DNA of 64,000 bases from the IMG/VR virus record IMGVR_UViG_3300037141_000279, positions 1 through 64,000 of that record; one strand, 5' to 3'. The notes beneath the pieces are model-generated. The model saw nothing but the letters and a program-made list of their open reading frames with translations. It was not told where the DNA came from and ran no database searches. This DNA comes from a virus. Position numbers and translations under genes: made by a program. Of the stretch, positions 37,715 to 46,387 are shown piece by piece. Numbering within the stretch: position 1 is the stretch's first letter; every line of letters begins with the position of its first letter.

Positions 37715-40399
37715 TTAGAAGCCCGCAACCGCAGGATACGAGCCCCGCGACCACGCGAGTGCAGGAGCCGTGATCGTGCTATTTAAGGCCCCTCCTGAAG
37801 TCGTCCCCGTGCCGCCACCAGGAGCCGCTGCGTTGGTAAACATCAAGTCACGTACTACTGCCGCATCCCCTGATATCCTGATTCCAGGGGTCACCGCGTT
37901 AGATGTGACAGCTACAGCGTACCACCCTGGAACCATGTTCACGGTCACAGGGCCGCCAGCCAGCGGGATTTTCATATCAGTTGCGTTTGTGGGGCAGATG
38001 GTAGTCCCTGGCAGTGCTCCTGTGTGGCAAACCAGCGGCACGTTTGCCGCGCCGTTTAGACACCCTGGACCATAAATGCCGATGTCGTAAAGATTTGAGG
38101 TATTGTCTGACAAGGTACCTTCATGGTAGGTTATATATGATAAAACAGAAACAAAATATGGGAGGTAAAAAGAATAAAGGAACGTGGCGTTTTGCGTGAG
38201 CCCTAGTATGACGTTTGCACTTGAAGTTGACGCCCCAGTGCTGAACGCAGTGGCTCCTGCTGGAAAAAGCGCCGTCGCCAACACGACCGCACCAGTTCCT
38301 GTCACGCCATTTGAGAGATCAGACGCAGCCAACGTCGCGTCCACATAGTCCGTCCCGTTGCCTCGCAGCACATGCCCTGCTGGCGCTGCGCCACCGATCT
38401 GAAACCCTACAGATGTGTTGATCACCCCTGTCACAGACAGCGGCGCGGGCATAGTTATTAAAGTTGCCCCAGGCGTGCCTGCGTGCGCGAAGACGAGCGT
38501 TGCAGTCGGGTTTGTGCCTGCCCCTATCACATCACTAAGAGACCAACTGTCGTAGGCGGACGCAGCGCCGTTCCAATATTGTCCGGTGATCGCTAGATAC
38601 CCAGAACTTTGATTCAAGATGTTGGTCGCGGGGGTTGTCGCTTGAATCGTAATATCCGTAGATGCGAACAACGCAGATGAAGATGTGATATTGCCCGCGT
38701 TAAGCGTTCCGACGAAATTAAATCCACCACCACCACCATACCCAGCATTCGTGAATGTCGTCACCATGCCTGGGTTTGTGCCTGCCGAGACCGTTCGCGT
38801 AATCGTGAACGAAGCATCTGCGCTCGCAGCGCCATTCCAATAAGTCGCCCCGAGTTTGAAAATAGGCGAAGACTGGTTTGCCCCGCTCGTCGCAGCGATC
38901 TTCAAATCAAGCGAGGTATTTCCGACGAAATTTACTTTTCCGCCTGCTGCGTATATGGCATAGTTGTTCGCGCCTGTCCCGAAGTCCTCGATGTACAAAC
39001 CGTAATTGTTCGTGGCGATGCTGTTCGCCTCCGAATAGAACCCATAAAGATTCGTGATAGTCGGAGTCGCTAGGTTATTTGCAAAAGTCAGCGCCTTAAA
39101 AGCGATGGCATTTGTAATGGTCGGAATGCCGACGGTTCCCAAAGTTGATTCTGTCTGACCCCCAGCACGCACTCCGATAAGGTTAGTTATTGAAGTACCC
39201 GCATCGTGCGAAACCCCAACCGCAAAGTGTCCGCCTACTGCGGTATCGGCATGGCTCCCATCCCAAACGGTCGCCTGAACCACAATACCCAATAGGGCGG
39301 CATTGGATGGAATATCGCCAGTCAAATTGCAATGGTCGTAAAGATCAACGTCAAAAAATCCGGCAGAAACAAAAGAATTTGGGTCTGTGACGCTTCGTAA
39401 ACCTGCAGATGCACGAATTCCGACAGTATCGACAACGCTTCCCGTGACATTAGATACAAGGTTCCAACACGCGATAGCCGCGCCAGGGCCATTCTGCGCG
39501 ATGACCTGAAACGCCGGAAGGTCTGTCGTGTCTGCCGTTCTGCTAGGGCTTATCTCGGTGATCTCATTTCTTGCTGTGACACCATATGTGAGAACATTTG
39601 TAACCCAATAAGGATCGATGCTAGAGTTTGGGTCTCCGAAATGCGTACTCGGTGTAATGATTGAAGGACTGGCAACTGTAACTAGCCCAGTGATTTTATT
39701 GTACGTGAATCCCGCGTTGCCGCCGAATGCACCACTGTCGTTGAATTGCACATCTGTGTTCAATCCGCCTGGAGTCGCTGGCGGAACAAGACCTGTGATA
39801 TCCGCTGCGTTAATCGCACGAAACGTCGGCAACGCATCTGATCCACCCGAGCCAGGACCTGCCAAAAAGAAATGAGGATGTTGAGGAAGCAGAGTCGGTG
39901 TCAGCGTTCCAATAGCTGTGACAGGCGCACTCGCTGTCGCGGTGAACAGCACGCCATCCCCTGTAAACGAAACAGAGGTGACCCCCGCAATAAAAGTAGT
40001 CGGGTAAAAAATGATGTTCCCGCCCGTCGTCGCATACGGCACCATCTGCCCGATGTCCACCGTTGTGCCCGTGGCTTCAGGGAACTGCCACCACATTGGA
40101 GATTTGTTGATGCGCGCGCCATTTTGGTCATAGAACGTGACCAAATAATATGTGCCCAATCCGTTCACATTCTGAGGATTCAATTCTGCGTTGCTGTAAA
40201 TTTGGGCAATGGGGTCAGGAGCGTTCGGCAGAATGTCGCCGTTTGCATCAAATTGAAAATACACCTCTAACTCTGCGGGCACAATTCCGTACGGAGCCGC
40301 GATGATCGTCGCATCAACATTGAGTTGAAACGAGATCGACCCGTTCGGCACCGCCAAACTTGAGATGTTCTGTATATGCCCGTTCACTAAAGTGATCAT
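37715..40399 (-). CDS. tail fibre/spike-like protein
   Basis: 894 residues from the ATG at 40399; a frame to 40474 would overlap the upstream gene. Residues 1-140 match the small protein just upstream (shared ITLxNGxIQN, PNGSISFQLN, IYSNAELNP, NGLGTYYLV, YDQNGARxxKSP, TVDIGQM). The rest is Gly/Thr/Asn/Val-rich beta repeat (GVTPYTF-free, GNTSLDLKIAATSGANQSS), typical of a trimeric fibre shaft and tip. The N-terminal domain is probably the virion attachment module. Confidence 0.65.
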   Translation of the reverse strand: MITLVNGHIQNISSLAVPNGSISFQLNVDATIIAAPYGIVPAELEVYFQFDANGDILPNAPDPIAQIYSNAELNPQNVNGLGTYYLVTFYDQNGARINKSPMWWQFPEATGTTVDIGQMVPYATTGGNIIFYPTTFIAGVTSVSFTGDGVLFTATASAPVTAIGTLTPTLLPQHPHFFLAGPGSGGSDALPTFRAINAADITGLVPPATPGGLNTDVQFNDSGAFGGNAGFTYNKITGLVTVASPSIITPSTHFGDPNSSIDPYWVTNVLTYGVTARNEITEISPSRTADTTDLPAFQVIAQNGPGAAIACWNLVSNVTGSVVDTVGIRASAGLRSVTDPNSFVSAGFFDVDLYDHCNLTGDIPSNAALLGIVVQATVWDGSHADTAVGGHFAVGVSHDAGTSITNLIGVRAGGQTESTLGTVGIPTITNAIAFKALTFANNLATPTITNLYGFYSEANSIATNNYGLYIEDFGTGANNYAIYAAGGKVNFVGNTSLDLKIAATSGANQSSPIFKLGATYWNGAASADASFTITRTVSAGTNPGMVTTFTNAGYGGGGGFNFVGTLNAGNITSSSALFASTDITIQATTPATNILNQSSGYLAITGQYWNGAASAYDSWSLSDVIGAGTNPTATLVFAHAGTPGATLITMPAPLSVTGVINTSVGFQIGGAAPAGHVLRGNGTDYVDATLAASDLSNGVTGTGAVVLATALFPAGATAFSTGASTSSANVILGLTQNATFLYSFYLPYFVSVLSYITYHEGTLSDNTSNLYDIGIYGPGCLNGAANVPLVCHTGALPGTTICPTNATDMKIPLAGGPVTVNMVPGWYAVAVTSNAVTPGIRISGDAAVVRDLMFTNAAAPGGGTGTTSGGALNSTITAPALAWSRGSYPAVAGF

Positions 40400-40407
40400 G
40401 ATTCCTC

Positions 40408-40767
40408 TTATGGCACAAACGGCGTCATCTGTCCGATATCTACTGTGGACCCTGCGACCTGGGAGAACTTCCACAGAAGGGGTGACTTATGAAGCCGAGC
40501 ACCATTTTGGTCGTAAACCACCACCAAATAATACGTCCCCAACCCATTGGCACTTTGCGGATTCAATTCCGCATTGCTGTAAATCTGGGCGGGTTGGATC
40601 AAACTCCCCACACCATCAAACTGAAACGTGACCTCTTGCTGCGCTGGAATCTGTCCATATGGCGCTGCGACGACACGCGCATCCTTGTTCAACTGAAAGC
40701 TGATGCTCCCGTTCGGTTGAAATATACTGCACGGGTTTTGGATGTTCCCATTGATCAGCGTAATCAC
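40408..40767 (-). CDS. short paralogue of the fibre N-terminal domain
   Basis: 119 residues, nearly collinear with the first ~120 residues of the 894-residue fibre: ITLINGNIQN, PNGSISFQLNKDA, IYSNAELNPQ, NGLGTYYLVVVYDQNGA, TVDIGQMTP. It ends where the fibre's shaft would begin. It may be an adaptor or a fibre stub that binds the same site on the virion, or the remnant of fibre gene duplication. Confidence 0.6.
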   Translation of the reverse strand: MITLINGNIQNPCSIFQPNGSISFQLNKDARVVAAPYGQIPAQQEVTFQFDGVGSLIQPAQIYSNAELNPQSANGLGTYYLVVVYDQNGARLHKSPLLWKFSQVAGSTVDIGQMTPFVP

Positions 40768-40774
40768 ACGGCAC

Positions 40775-40798
40775 CTATCTATGGAACCAAAAGTCTTA
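40775..40798 (-). promoter_or_regulatory. compact bipartite promoter-like motif (copy g)
   Basis: Minus strand ATAAGACTTTTGGTTCCATA followed by GATAG: GACTT, six bases, CCATA. It lies across the last codons of the GIY-YIG gene and 8 nt before the structural gene at 40767. Confidence 0.5.
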
Positions 40799-41489
40799 TC
40801 TTGGCTTGTCGTGCTTTTTGCGATGCCGACATTTTCGCTTTCGTTTCCTCAGATGCAGGCTTGCGATGAGCATCTGCATTCTTGCGTTTCGATTCTTCGG
40901 AGTGCTGTCGACCAAAAAAGGGATTAGCTTCGCCGACCATCGTGCCTTGGCGAATCTCACTCGCCCGCCTGCGCTGTTCTACAGATTTCTTTTTCCCCAA
41001 ATTCGCTTGCCGCAGTTTTTCAATATGGTCCGCCGATGGATGAAATTGCGGTCCCAATTCCTGACGCATCGCCAACCATTTCGCTGACTGTTTCTTTCCT
41101 TTCATCCCCGCTTGACCGCCCGCGTCATAATATGCTTGCAGGCTTTCACTTCGTTTGCGCCGAGTCTCCTCCGACTGCGGACCTGTGTTCCCTTCGCCGC
41201 CACGACAAATGTTGTATCCCACTTCTGGGTGCTGAGTATTCAACGCTTTAATCAGCCACCGCTCCCAATAGTCGCACTCTTCTCTCGTCTGCAAGTCCGA
41301 AATCAGAGGATGAATACTCCACGCTTCTTTCGAGTGCAGCCGCATGGATGCGAACAAATGCGAGTTACCACCTCGTCCTTGTTTTGCGTCAGATAGTTTC
41401 GTCTGCAAATATTTCTGCAGAGTCTGCCCCTTATGCTGCCCAATGTAAATCTTCAGTGTTTCCGAATTAACGATTGCGTAGATGAACAT
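40779..41489 (-). CDS. GIY-YIG homing endonuclease
   Basis: 236 residues from the ATG at 41489. FIYAIVNSETLKIYIGQHKG is the GIY-YIG core; Glu in CDYWERWLIKALNT is the metal ligand; GYNICRGGEGNTG ends the catalytic domain. The C-terminus is a string of NUMOD3 motifs (SEETRRKRSES, SVEQRRRASE, SEESKRKNADA, SEETKAKMSAS). Paralogue of the gene at 48.4-49.0 kb. Confidence 0.85.
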   Translation of the reverse strand: MFIYAIVNSETLKIYIGQHKGQTLQKYLQTKLSDAKQGRGGNSHLFASMRLHSKEAWSIHPLISDLQTREECDYWERWLIKALNTQHPEVGYNICRGGEGNTGPQSEETRRKRSESLQAYYDAGGQAGMKGKKQSAKWLAMRQELGPQFHPSADHIEKLRQANLGKKKSVEQRRRASEIRQGTMVGEANPFFGRQHSEESKRKNADAHRKPASEETKAKMSASQKARQAKIRLLVP

Positions 41490-41500
41490 GATACCCTCCA

Positions 41501-41524
41501 CACTTATGGTATCATAAGTCTACT
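41501..41524 (-). promoter_or_regulatory. compact bipartite promoter-like motif (copy h)
   Basis: Minus strand GTAGACTTATGATACCATAA followed by GTG: GACTT, six bases, CCATAAGTG. 12 nt before the GIY-YIG start at 41489. Confidence 0.6.
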
Positions 41525-41533
41525 TTCCTGTCA

Positions 41534-42934
41534 TTACATCATGAGAGACCGCAGCGGAGTCAACCCTTGTACTGAATCCTCCCTGTCTTCGCTCGCTAAT
41601 GCCGCCATCAAAGCCATTTGGGCTGATTGGGCTTGCGCCTGAGTTTCTGATGCGGTTATTCCGTAGGCAAAACGATGACCCTGCCAAAGCAACATTTCAA
41701 ACAGCACGTAAGACAGATCATCAGGCCATTGAAAAACCGATTGAGGGCTCGTGAACTTCGGCGACTTCGCCTGATACACGACGTTGAATGCGAATGGATA
41801 TGTGCTGACAGGCTGCGACAACCGAAACTTCACTACACCGTTGCCGTAATCAATTTCGCAAGACAGGTTGACCGCGTCTCCTGTCGATTGGTATTCAGGT
41901 GCGAGCCGATGCACAGCGTCAATCGGAGTCACGGGCAGAGGAAAACTCGGGTTGTTGATATCCACAAGGGCTGCCGATTCCACCCACGCCAAATTCCAAA
42001 TTCCTGGTGCACCTGATGCTGCCGCGTGGATCGTCCCACTGTCCGCGCCATTCGTGATGACTACCCCTGTCGGTGTTGTGAACGTCACCGTTGTGGATGT
42101 CGCCGAAAGCAGTGTCACAGTTTTCCCGATCAATCCAGGGTTAATCGCCACGCTCGCGAATGTCATGATGTCGCCCGCCGTCAAGGCGTTTGAAACCTGA
42201 ACTGTCGTCACGCCGCCCGTCGCCGAGATATTCGTGATCGCACCCGACTGCCCTGGCGTCCCCTGCAGCACGATGTGAAAATTATCAGGGATCGCGATCA
42301 AGGTGTAGCTGTCGGTCCACTGGCTGGTCTGAGTCAGTTGATTGTACGTGAACGTGCTGTTGAACGCGGGATTGACGACACCCGCAATAAGAATTTGTGA
42401 AGTGCCGATGTTCCCCACCTGAAACGGATGAGGATCAAGAAATTGAACAGTAAAAGTGCCAGCAACAGGATCAAATACGATACCCGCTGTTTGCCAGTTC
42501 CCTGAAGGACCATAGGAGTTACCCCCATTGAACGGACCGTAGACCACTTTCGCGGCTCCGTTCTGGTACGTCCCTGGGTTCAGGTCAATGCCCGCGCCGC
42601 CTGCTGGCAGTTGTCCGCCAGGAAGCACGCTGTTGATCAGAGCGAAGCAGGACGCACCTGCATGATGAAAATCTTGGAAGCCCATTTGCGTAACAAAAAA
42701 ATGAGGGTTTACTGCAGGGTTGTTGGAACCCATCTGGACCCGATTCCACTTCCATGGCATACGCCTCGTCAAAAGCATCTGTTGCACATTTTCCGAAAGA
42801 CGCGCCATCGGTTGCATATTGATTCCACCAACCGCGAAAAAATTCTGCAATTTTGTATGAATTTTTAGAGCATCAGCCATGGCCTGCATCGTGGTCGTCA
42901 TGTTGACGTTCGGAACCAAATTAAAATTTGCCAT
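41534..42934 (-). CDS. structural protein, unknown
   Basis: 466 residues. A helical N-terminus (MQAMADALKIHTKLQNFFAV, RLSENVQQMLLTRRMPWKWNR) is followed by a long beta-rich Gly/Thr/Val region (GAITNISATGGVTTVQVSNA) and an Ala/Gln-rich end (TQAQAQSAQMALMAALAS). It may be a neck, tail or spike-base protein. No specific family recognised. Confidence 0.5.
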   Translation of the reverse strand: MANFNLVPNVNMTTTMQAMADALKIHTKLQNFFAVGGINMQPMARLSENVQQMLLTRRMPWKWNRVQMGSNNPAVNPHFFVTQMGFQDFHHAGASCFALINSVLPGGQLPAGGAGIDLNPGTYQNGAAKVVYGPFNGGNSYGPSGNWQTAGIVFDPVAGTFTVQFLDPHPFQVGNIGTSQILIAGVVNPAFNSTFTYNQLTQTSQWTDSYTLIAIPDNFHIVLQGTPGQSGAITNISATGGVTTVQVSNALTAGDIMTFASVAINPGLIGKTVTLLSATSTTVTFTTPTGVVITNGADSGTIHAAASGAPGIWNLAWVESAALVDINNPSFPLPVTPIDAVHRLAPEYQSTGDAVNLSCEIDYGNGVVKFRLSQPVSTYPFAFNVVYQAKSPKFTSPQSVFQWPDDLSYVLFEMLLWQGHRFAYGITASETQAQAQSAQMALMAALASEDREDSVQGLTPLRSLMM

Positions 42935-43487
42935 ATCTATCCTCGTGTGCTTTTCTGCGTGCTGCCGACCACGGCTGCCCTCGTTTAGTGGCTGCCATTT
43001 TTTCTACCGACTCCGCTGACATTTTTCGTCCTGTCGCAGAGATACGCAAATTGTTCTTATGCTCTTCCGAAAACTGTAAGCCTTTGCTCCAAGGTACCTG
43101 CCCTTGACTGGAGTGGCGCATTTTTCGTTTCGTTTCGTCCGAATGATGTCGACCTGTCATCCCAAGGGTTTTAGGGTGACCCGACAGCGCCAAACTTATT
43201 TTCTGCTTGGCGGATTCAGAGTGCTGCATCCCTGAAACTCCATCACCACCAGCAGTCAGGTTCCGCAGACAACCTGTGCCTTTATCTTTGCGTCCAAAAA
43301 ATTCAATCAGTGCGACTTCAGACTCAAACGCATCCGCTTCACTATCTTGCGGGAAAATCACAATCCGAGCACTATTTTTTGGAGGATGAATGCGGACATG
43401 AGAAACAAACGCCCGCCGTCCTGTCCCCTTCCCCGCATAATACGGGGTGCCGTCTTCCCGAAGCCAAAGATAAGCGTAAAATCCCAT
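42921..43487 (-). CDS. GIY-YIG homing endonuclease
   Basis: 188 residues from the ATG at 43487. GFYAYLWLREDGTPYYAGKG core, Glu in FESEVALIEFFG, then NUMOD3 repeats (SESAKQKISLALSG, SDETKRKMRHSS, SEEHKNNLRISATG). Paralogue of the 31.0 kb gene. It overlaps the next structural gene by 14 nt. Confidence 0.8.
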   Translation of the reverse strand: MGFYAYLWLREDGTPYYAGKGTGRRAFVSHVRIHPPKNSARIVIFPQDSEADAFESEVALIEFFGRKDKGTGCLRNLTAGGDGVSGMQHSESAKQKISLALSGHPKTLGMTGRHHSDETKRKMRHSSQGQVPWSKGLQFSEEHKNNLRISATGRKMSAESVEKMAATKRGQPWSAARRKAHEDRYGKF

Positions 43488-43490
43488 GCC

Positions 43491-43515
43491 CACATTATAC
43501 CACAAAACCCTAAAA
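43491..43515 (-). promoter_or_regulatory. degenerate compact promoter motif (copy m)
   Basis: Minus strand AGGGTTTTGTGGTATAATGT: a weaker match (GGGTT, five bases, GTATA) at the same place, 4 nt before the GIY-YIG start, as copy e before its paralogue. Confidence 0.3.
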
Positions 43516-43553
43516 TGACGAAAGCCGCCCCGTCAGTGATGACGAGACGGCTT
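43511..43553 (-). terminator. possible terminator after the coiled-coil gene
   Basis: Imperfect stem aagccgccccgtc/gacgagacggctt with an 6-nt loop, followed on the minus strand by TTCGTCATTTTAGG. Downstream of the gene ending at 43634. Confidence 0.4.
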
Positions 43554-43633
43554 CGCCTGTTCGGAGCATCCAACGAGTTTTTAAGGGTTCGTGTGAGCAG
43601 CACGCCCCATCTCAATTGGAAGATCGGTGATGC

Positions 43634-43933
43634 TTAGATTTTCTTTAATTCGGCTTCGACAAAAGCGACGGCCTTGCCCGCTTCGACTTCGGCTTCGGCC
43701 AACAGCTTCTTGGCTTCGGCTTCCGCCTTCGCCACTTCGGCCTTCAACTTCCCCAGCAGGTGATAGCCAGCCTGGATCGCGCCGTCAACAGCGTTGACAT
43801 TCGCGATGGCTTGCTCTTTCTGCTTGATGAAGTTACCAATTTCTTGCTCAATCAACTGAATCGCCGTCAGGGCTTTCTTCGGGGCCGCAACGGGTGTTTC
43901 CACTACGGGTAGTGCCTGTTGTGAATCGCTCAT
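43634..43933 (-). CDS. coiled-coil protein of the virion cluster
   Basis: 99 residues from the ATG at 43933 (GGAGG upstream). Residues 30-97 form a Lys/Glu/Ala coiled-coil (EVAKAEAEAKKLLAEAEVEA). Size and composition suggest a scaffold or chaperone for the neighbouring structural proteins; not proven. Confidence 0.5.
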   Translation of the reverse strand: MSDSQQALPVVETPVAAPKKALTAIQLIEQEIGNFIKQKEQAIANVNAVDGAIQAGYHLLGKLKAEVAKAEAEAKKLLAEAEVEAGKAVAFVEAELKKI

Positions 43934-43982
43934 TTCTATTTCCTCCAAACGTAGAGTTTACTTCTGGTACAAAATCGGAGCG

Positions 43983-44021
43983 GGGGTCATTACGCCCAAC
44001 GGGCGCTCAAAGAATGACCCC
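43983..44021 (-). terminator. strong hairpin after the 287-residue structural gene
   Basis: 9-bp stem ggggtcatt/aatgacccc enclosing an inner CGCCC/GGGCG hairpin. A short T-rich stretch follows on the minus strand. Such structures often follow highly expressed capsid-type genes. Confidence 0.5.
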
Positions 44022-44036
44022 GTAGCTCAGAACTTT

Positions 44037-44900
44037 TTACTGATACAGCGGGATGTGGTACGTCGCGCCGTTCACGGACACCACCAAGTACGACGTGGTG
44101 ATTGTGCCGAGCCCAGCACCTGAGTGCTGGAAGAAATGCTGTCCGCCTGCCGCCAAATCCGTCACGTCGAACAAGTTCGTGGCGTTGGCTGTGGCCTGGA
44201 ACAACGAGTTGATAACCGCAGCCGTTGTGTTGGTGACGGTAATCGCGTTGATGTGTGTCGAAGCGGCGATGATGGCTGCCGATGCGGTTGCGCCCATGTC
44301 GATCCACAAACCTTGCAGCGGAGACGTTACAGCAACAGCAGCGGACAGGTCAAGTTGACCCTGCAGAGCTGCCGAGTACTCGCCGTTCGTGGTGGCGAGA
44401 GTGCCGCGCACGATGATCTTGCCCTGCACGCCGTACAGGTAACCCTTGATGATGCTGGTTGCAACAGTCACCGTCGGATCAACGCCCGCAGTGCCTGTTC
44501 CGGCAGTAGCGCCCGTGTAAGTGCCACCAATCGTGATCGCGCCGCGCACCGAAGCGATGCTGGCAGCCGCCGCGTTCGTCGGAGCCCCGAGAGGAAATGG
44601 GTTCGTCTGAATCGAGACGCCCGTTTCATGAGGATAGTTGAACAAAATTTCAGAGTCGATGGGGCGAATGTTCCCAGGAACAAACGCTGCGCCGAAAGCC
44701 GTGTATGCGCCAACACTGAACGGCACATTGGGATGAGACCCAGGAGTGCTGTTAGGTCCAACAACAGAAGCCACGCCGTTTTCGCCGCCTTCATGCGCGA
44801 AGGATGACACGTTTCCGCGTTCGTACAGTACTGCGTCGCGAACATGCAGAGGACGAAAGTTCGCATTGGAATAAATCTGGTTCTGGGTTCCTGTTGACAT
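44037..44900 (-). CDS. structural protein, probably abundant
   Basis: 287 residues, Ala/Thr/Gly-rich, beta-type (IASVRGAITIGGTYTGATAG, YGVQGKIIVRGTLATTNGEY, TTSYLVVSVNGATYHIPLYQ), no cysteines. Between the DUF3494-like gene and a strong terminator hairpin, a context of high expression. It could be a capsid or decoration protein, but no HK97 signature was seen. Confidence 0.5.
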   Translation of the reverse strand: MSTGTQNQIYSNANFRPLHVRDAVLYERGNVSSFAHEGGENGVASVVGPNSTPGSHPNVPFSVGAYTAFGAAFVPGNIRPIDSEILFNYPHETGVSIQTNPFPLGAPTNAAAASIASVRGAITIGGTYTGATAGTGTAGVDPTVTVATSIIKGYLYGVQGKIIVRGTLATTNGEYSAALQGQLDLSAAVAVTSPLQGLWIDMGATASAAIIAASTHINAITVTNTTAAVINSLFQATANATNLFDVTDLAAGGQHFFQHSGAGLGTITTSYLVVSVNGATYHIPLYQ

Positions 44901-44915
44901 TGCCGTAACCGCCTT

Positions 44916-46127
44916 TTATAGTAAGAACCAATCGTATTCTTGAGCCACGGGGGTTGCAGCCACCAGTGACGAGTTTGCGTACCGCACGCGAATGATCGCG
45001 GCGCGCCCTTGCGAAGTCCATGTGACGCTGCCGTCGATGGTTGTTGCGCCCTTCGCGAAATTGAAAGCCTTGATCCCGATGAAGGTCGAGGCAGTGGTTC
45101 CTGCCACGGTCGCCTTGTAGAGATATCCGTTCAAAACGATGTACGCGGCGGGAGTATAGTCCGCCACAACAGCCTGCGATGTTCCTGGGTACACAGGAGC
45201 GTTGCAATCGCATCCGTCGATGGTGATTCCTGGTGTTTCGGTCACGCCATTCGGTCGGGCAAATTGAACTGACTTCTGAGCCTTCCACTGCGCGCCTGTG
45301 TTCGGAACCACGACGACGTAATCTGCCGTGCCATTTGCGGGCACGATAGGGAGCGGGTTCTGAATGCCAGCAACCAACCCGCCGAGTGGGTTTGTGATGA
45401 CCATTGCCGCTGCGATTGTGACCGCACCGTTGCCGCTGCCGACTGCCAGCGCGCGTCCGACGAGAGTGCCGCCACCCAAAGTGATCGAGGTGACTGCCAA
45501 AATTGTTCCGACCATGTTCGATGTCGCCACCGAGGTGAACGAGGAACCAACCAGCCAGATGACAGTGGTGTTGGCCGCAGTTGCGCCGCCTGAGAACGTG
45601 ACGGACTGACCTGACGCCAAATTGATTGTCGAGGAGCCCTTGAAAATATATACACCTGGGCCATTCAAAACAAGCCCAGCAGAGCAGGTGGCCGCGCCGA
45701 AGGAATAATTCCCTGGCACGACGATGTTGGAACCAGTGAACGCGGTAGATAAATCCAGCGCGCCGCCCAAAGATGTGAAACTCAAAGCCGCATACGCCGT
45801 ATACGCAGCAAGGCCATCGATGCGAGCCTGAGCCGCACCAGCGTTGTCAATGACGTACGGAGGGATGATTTGACCAGCGCCACCGTCAGACTGAAAGATT
45901 CCTGTGATGGACGCAGTCGGGAACGATCCGACGTTGCCGCCGTTAATCGTGGACGAGCCTGTGTTGGTCACGCCGCTGTATGCCAGAAGAGCATACTTGC
46001 CCGCCGCGCCAAGGGCTGCGGGGGATGCGGGGAGAGTGCCGAAGTCGGCGGGGTTCACTTGGAAATATGCCCCAGGCACGTTGGTGCCGCGATAGCTTGA
46101 CGTGTAACCTTTAGACGATGTGGTCAT
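44916..46127 (-). CDS. DUF3494 (ice-binding-like) domain structural protein
   Basis: 403 residues. Residues ~35-260 follow the DUF3494 pattern: LLAYSGVTNTGSSTINGG, VGSFPTASITGI, an AYTAYAALS helix with DLST, GNYSFGAATCSAGLVLNG, PGVYIFKGSSTINLASGQS, VIWLVGSSFTSVA, GTILAVTSITLGGGTLVGRAL and a closing GAVTIAAAMVI strand. This is the right-handed beta-helix of ice-binding/adhesin proteins. The last 140 residues are a separate beta domain. No signal peptide, so it is presumably a virion component used as a beta-helix scaffold or adhesin. Confidence 0.65.
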   Translation of the reverse strand: MTTSSKGYTSSYRGTNVPGAYFQVNPADFGTLPASPAALGAAGKYALLAYSGVTNTGSSTINGGNVGSFPTASITGIFQSDGGAGQIIPPYVIDNAGAAQARIDGLAAYTAYAALSFTSLGGALDLSTAFTGSNIVVPGNYSFGAATCSAGLVLNGPGVYIFKGSSTINLASGQSVTFSGGATAANTTVIWLVGSSFTSVATSNMVGTILAVTSITLGGGTLVGRALAVGSGNGAVTIAAAMVITNPLGGLVAGIQNPLPIVPANGTADYVVVVPNTGAQWKAQKSVQFARPNGVTETPGITIDGCDCNAPVYPGTSQAVVADYTPAAYIVLNGYLYKATVAGTTASTFIGIKAFNFAKGATTIDGSVTWTSQGRAAIIRVRYANSSLVAATPVAQEYDWFLL

Positions 46128-46183
46128 GATATTTTTCCTCTAACCATCGGGAACCGATGGGACGCCCGCAAATTTGCTGGGCT

Positions 46184-46348
46184 TCACTTATGGTTTGGAA
46201 AGTCAACTTTCTGTTCGGGCCAGTATCCATACATCAGCGCAAACGCTCGGCATGAATAACAAACACCGATGAACTTTTCTTTCTCGGCCTTCAATTCCTT
46301 CTTGCAGTGAGGACAGGTTTTCATAAAATGAAAAACCCCCAGGTGCAT
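46184..46348 (-). CDS. small zinc-ribbon protein
   Basis: 54 residues; CPHCKKEL and CYSCRAFAL form a CxxC...CxxC ribbon. The start is uncertain: the ATG at 46348 has GGAG close by but lies inside a hairpin, the ATG at 46324 just after it has no ribosome site. The last codons overlap compact motif i. Confidence 0.5.
   Translation of the reverse strand: MHLGVFHFMKTCPHCKKELKAEKEKFIGVCYSCRAFALMYGYWPEQKVDFPNHK
46185..46210 (-). promoter_or_regulatory. compact bipartite promoter-like motif (copy i)
   Basis: Minus strand GTTGACTTTCCAAACCATAA followed by GTG: GACTT, six bases, CCATAAGTG. 58 nt upstream of the DUF3494-like gene. Confidence 0.6.
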
Positions 46349-46362
46349 CTTGCTCCTGGGGG
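46331..46362 (-). terminator. rho-independent terminator
   Basis: 8-bp stem cccccagg/cctggggg and TTTTTCATTTT on the minus strand, 26 nt after the stop of the gene ending at 46388. It overlaps the 5' end of the zinc-ribbon gene, which could therefore be attenuated. Confidence 0.65.
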
Positions 46363-46387
46363 TCGTCAATGTCAAGTTTTTTTTCGT

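Noticed and set aside
46347-46375. sigma70 promoter TTGACA with AAGATG
   Set aside because: The -10 is poor and the spacer is one arm of a terminator hairpin.
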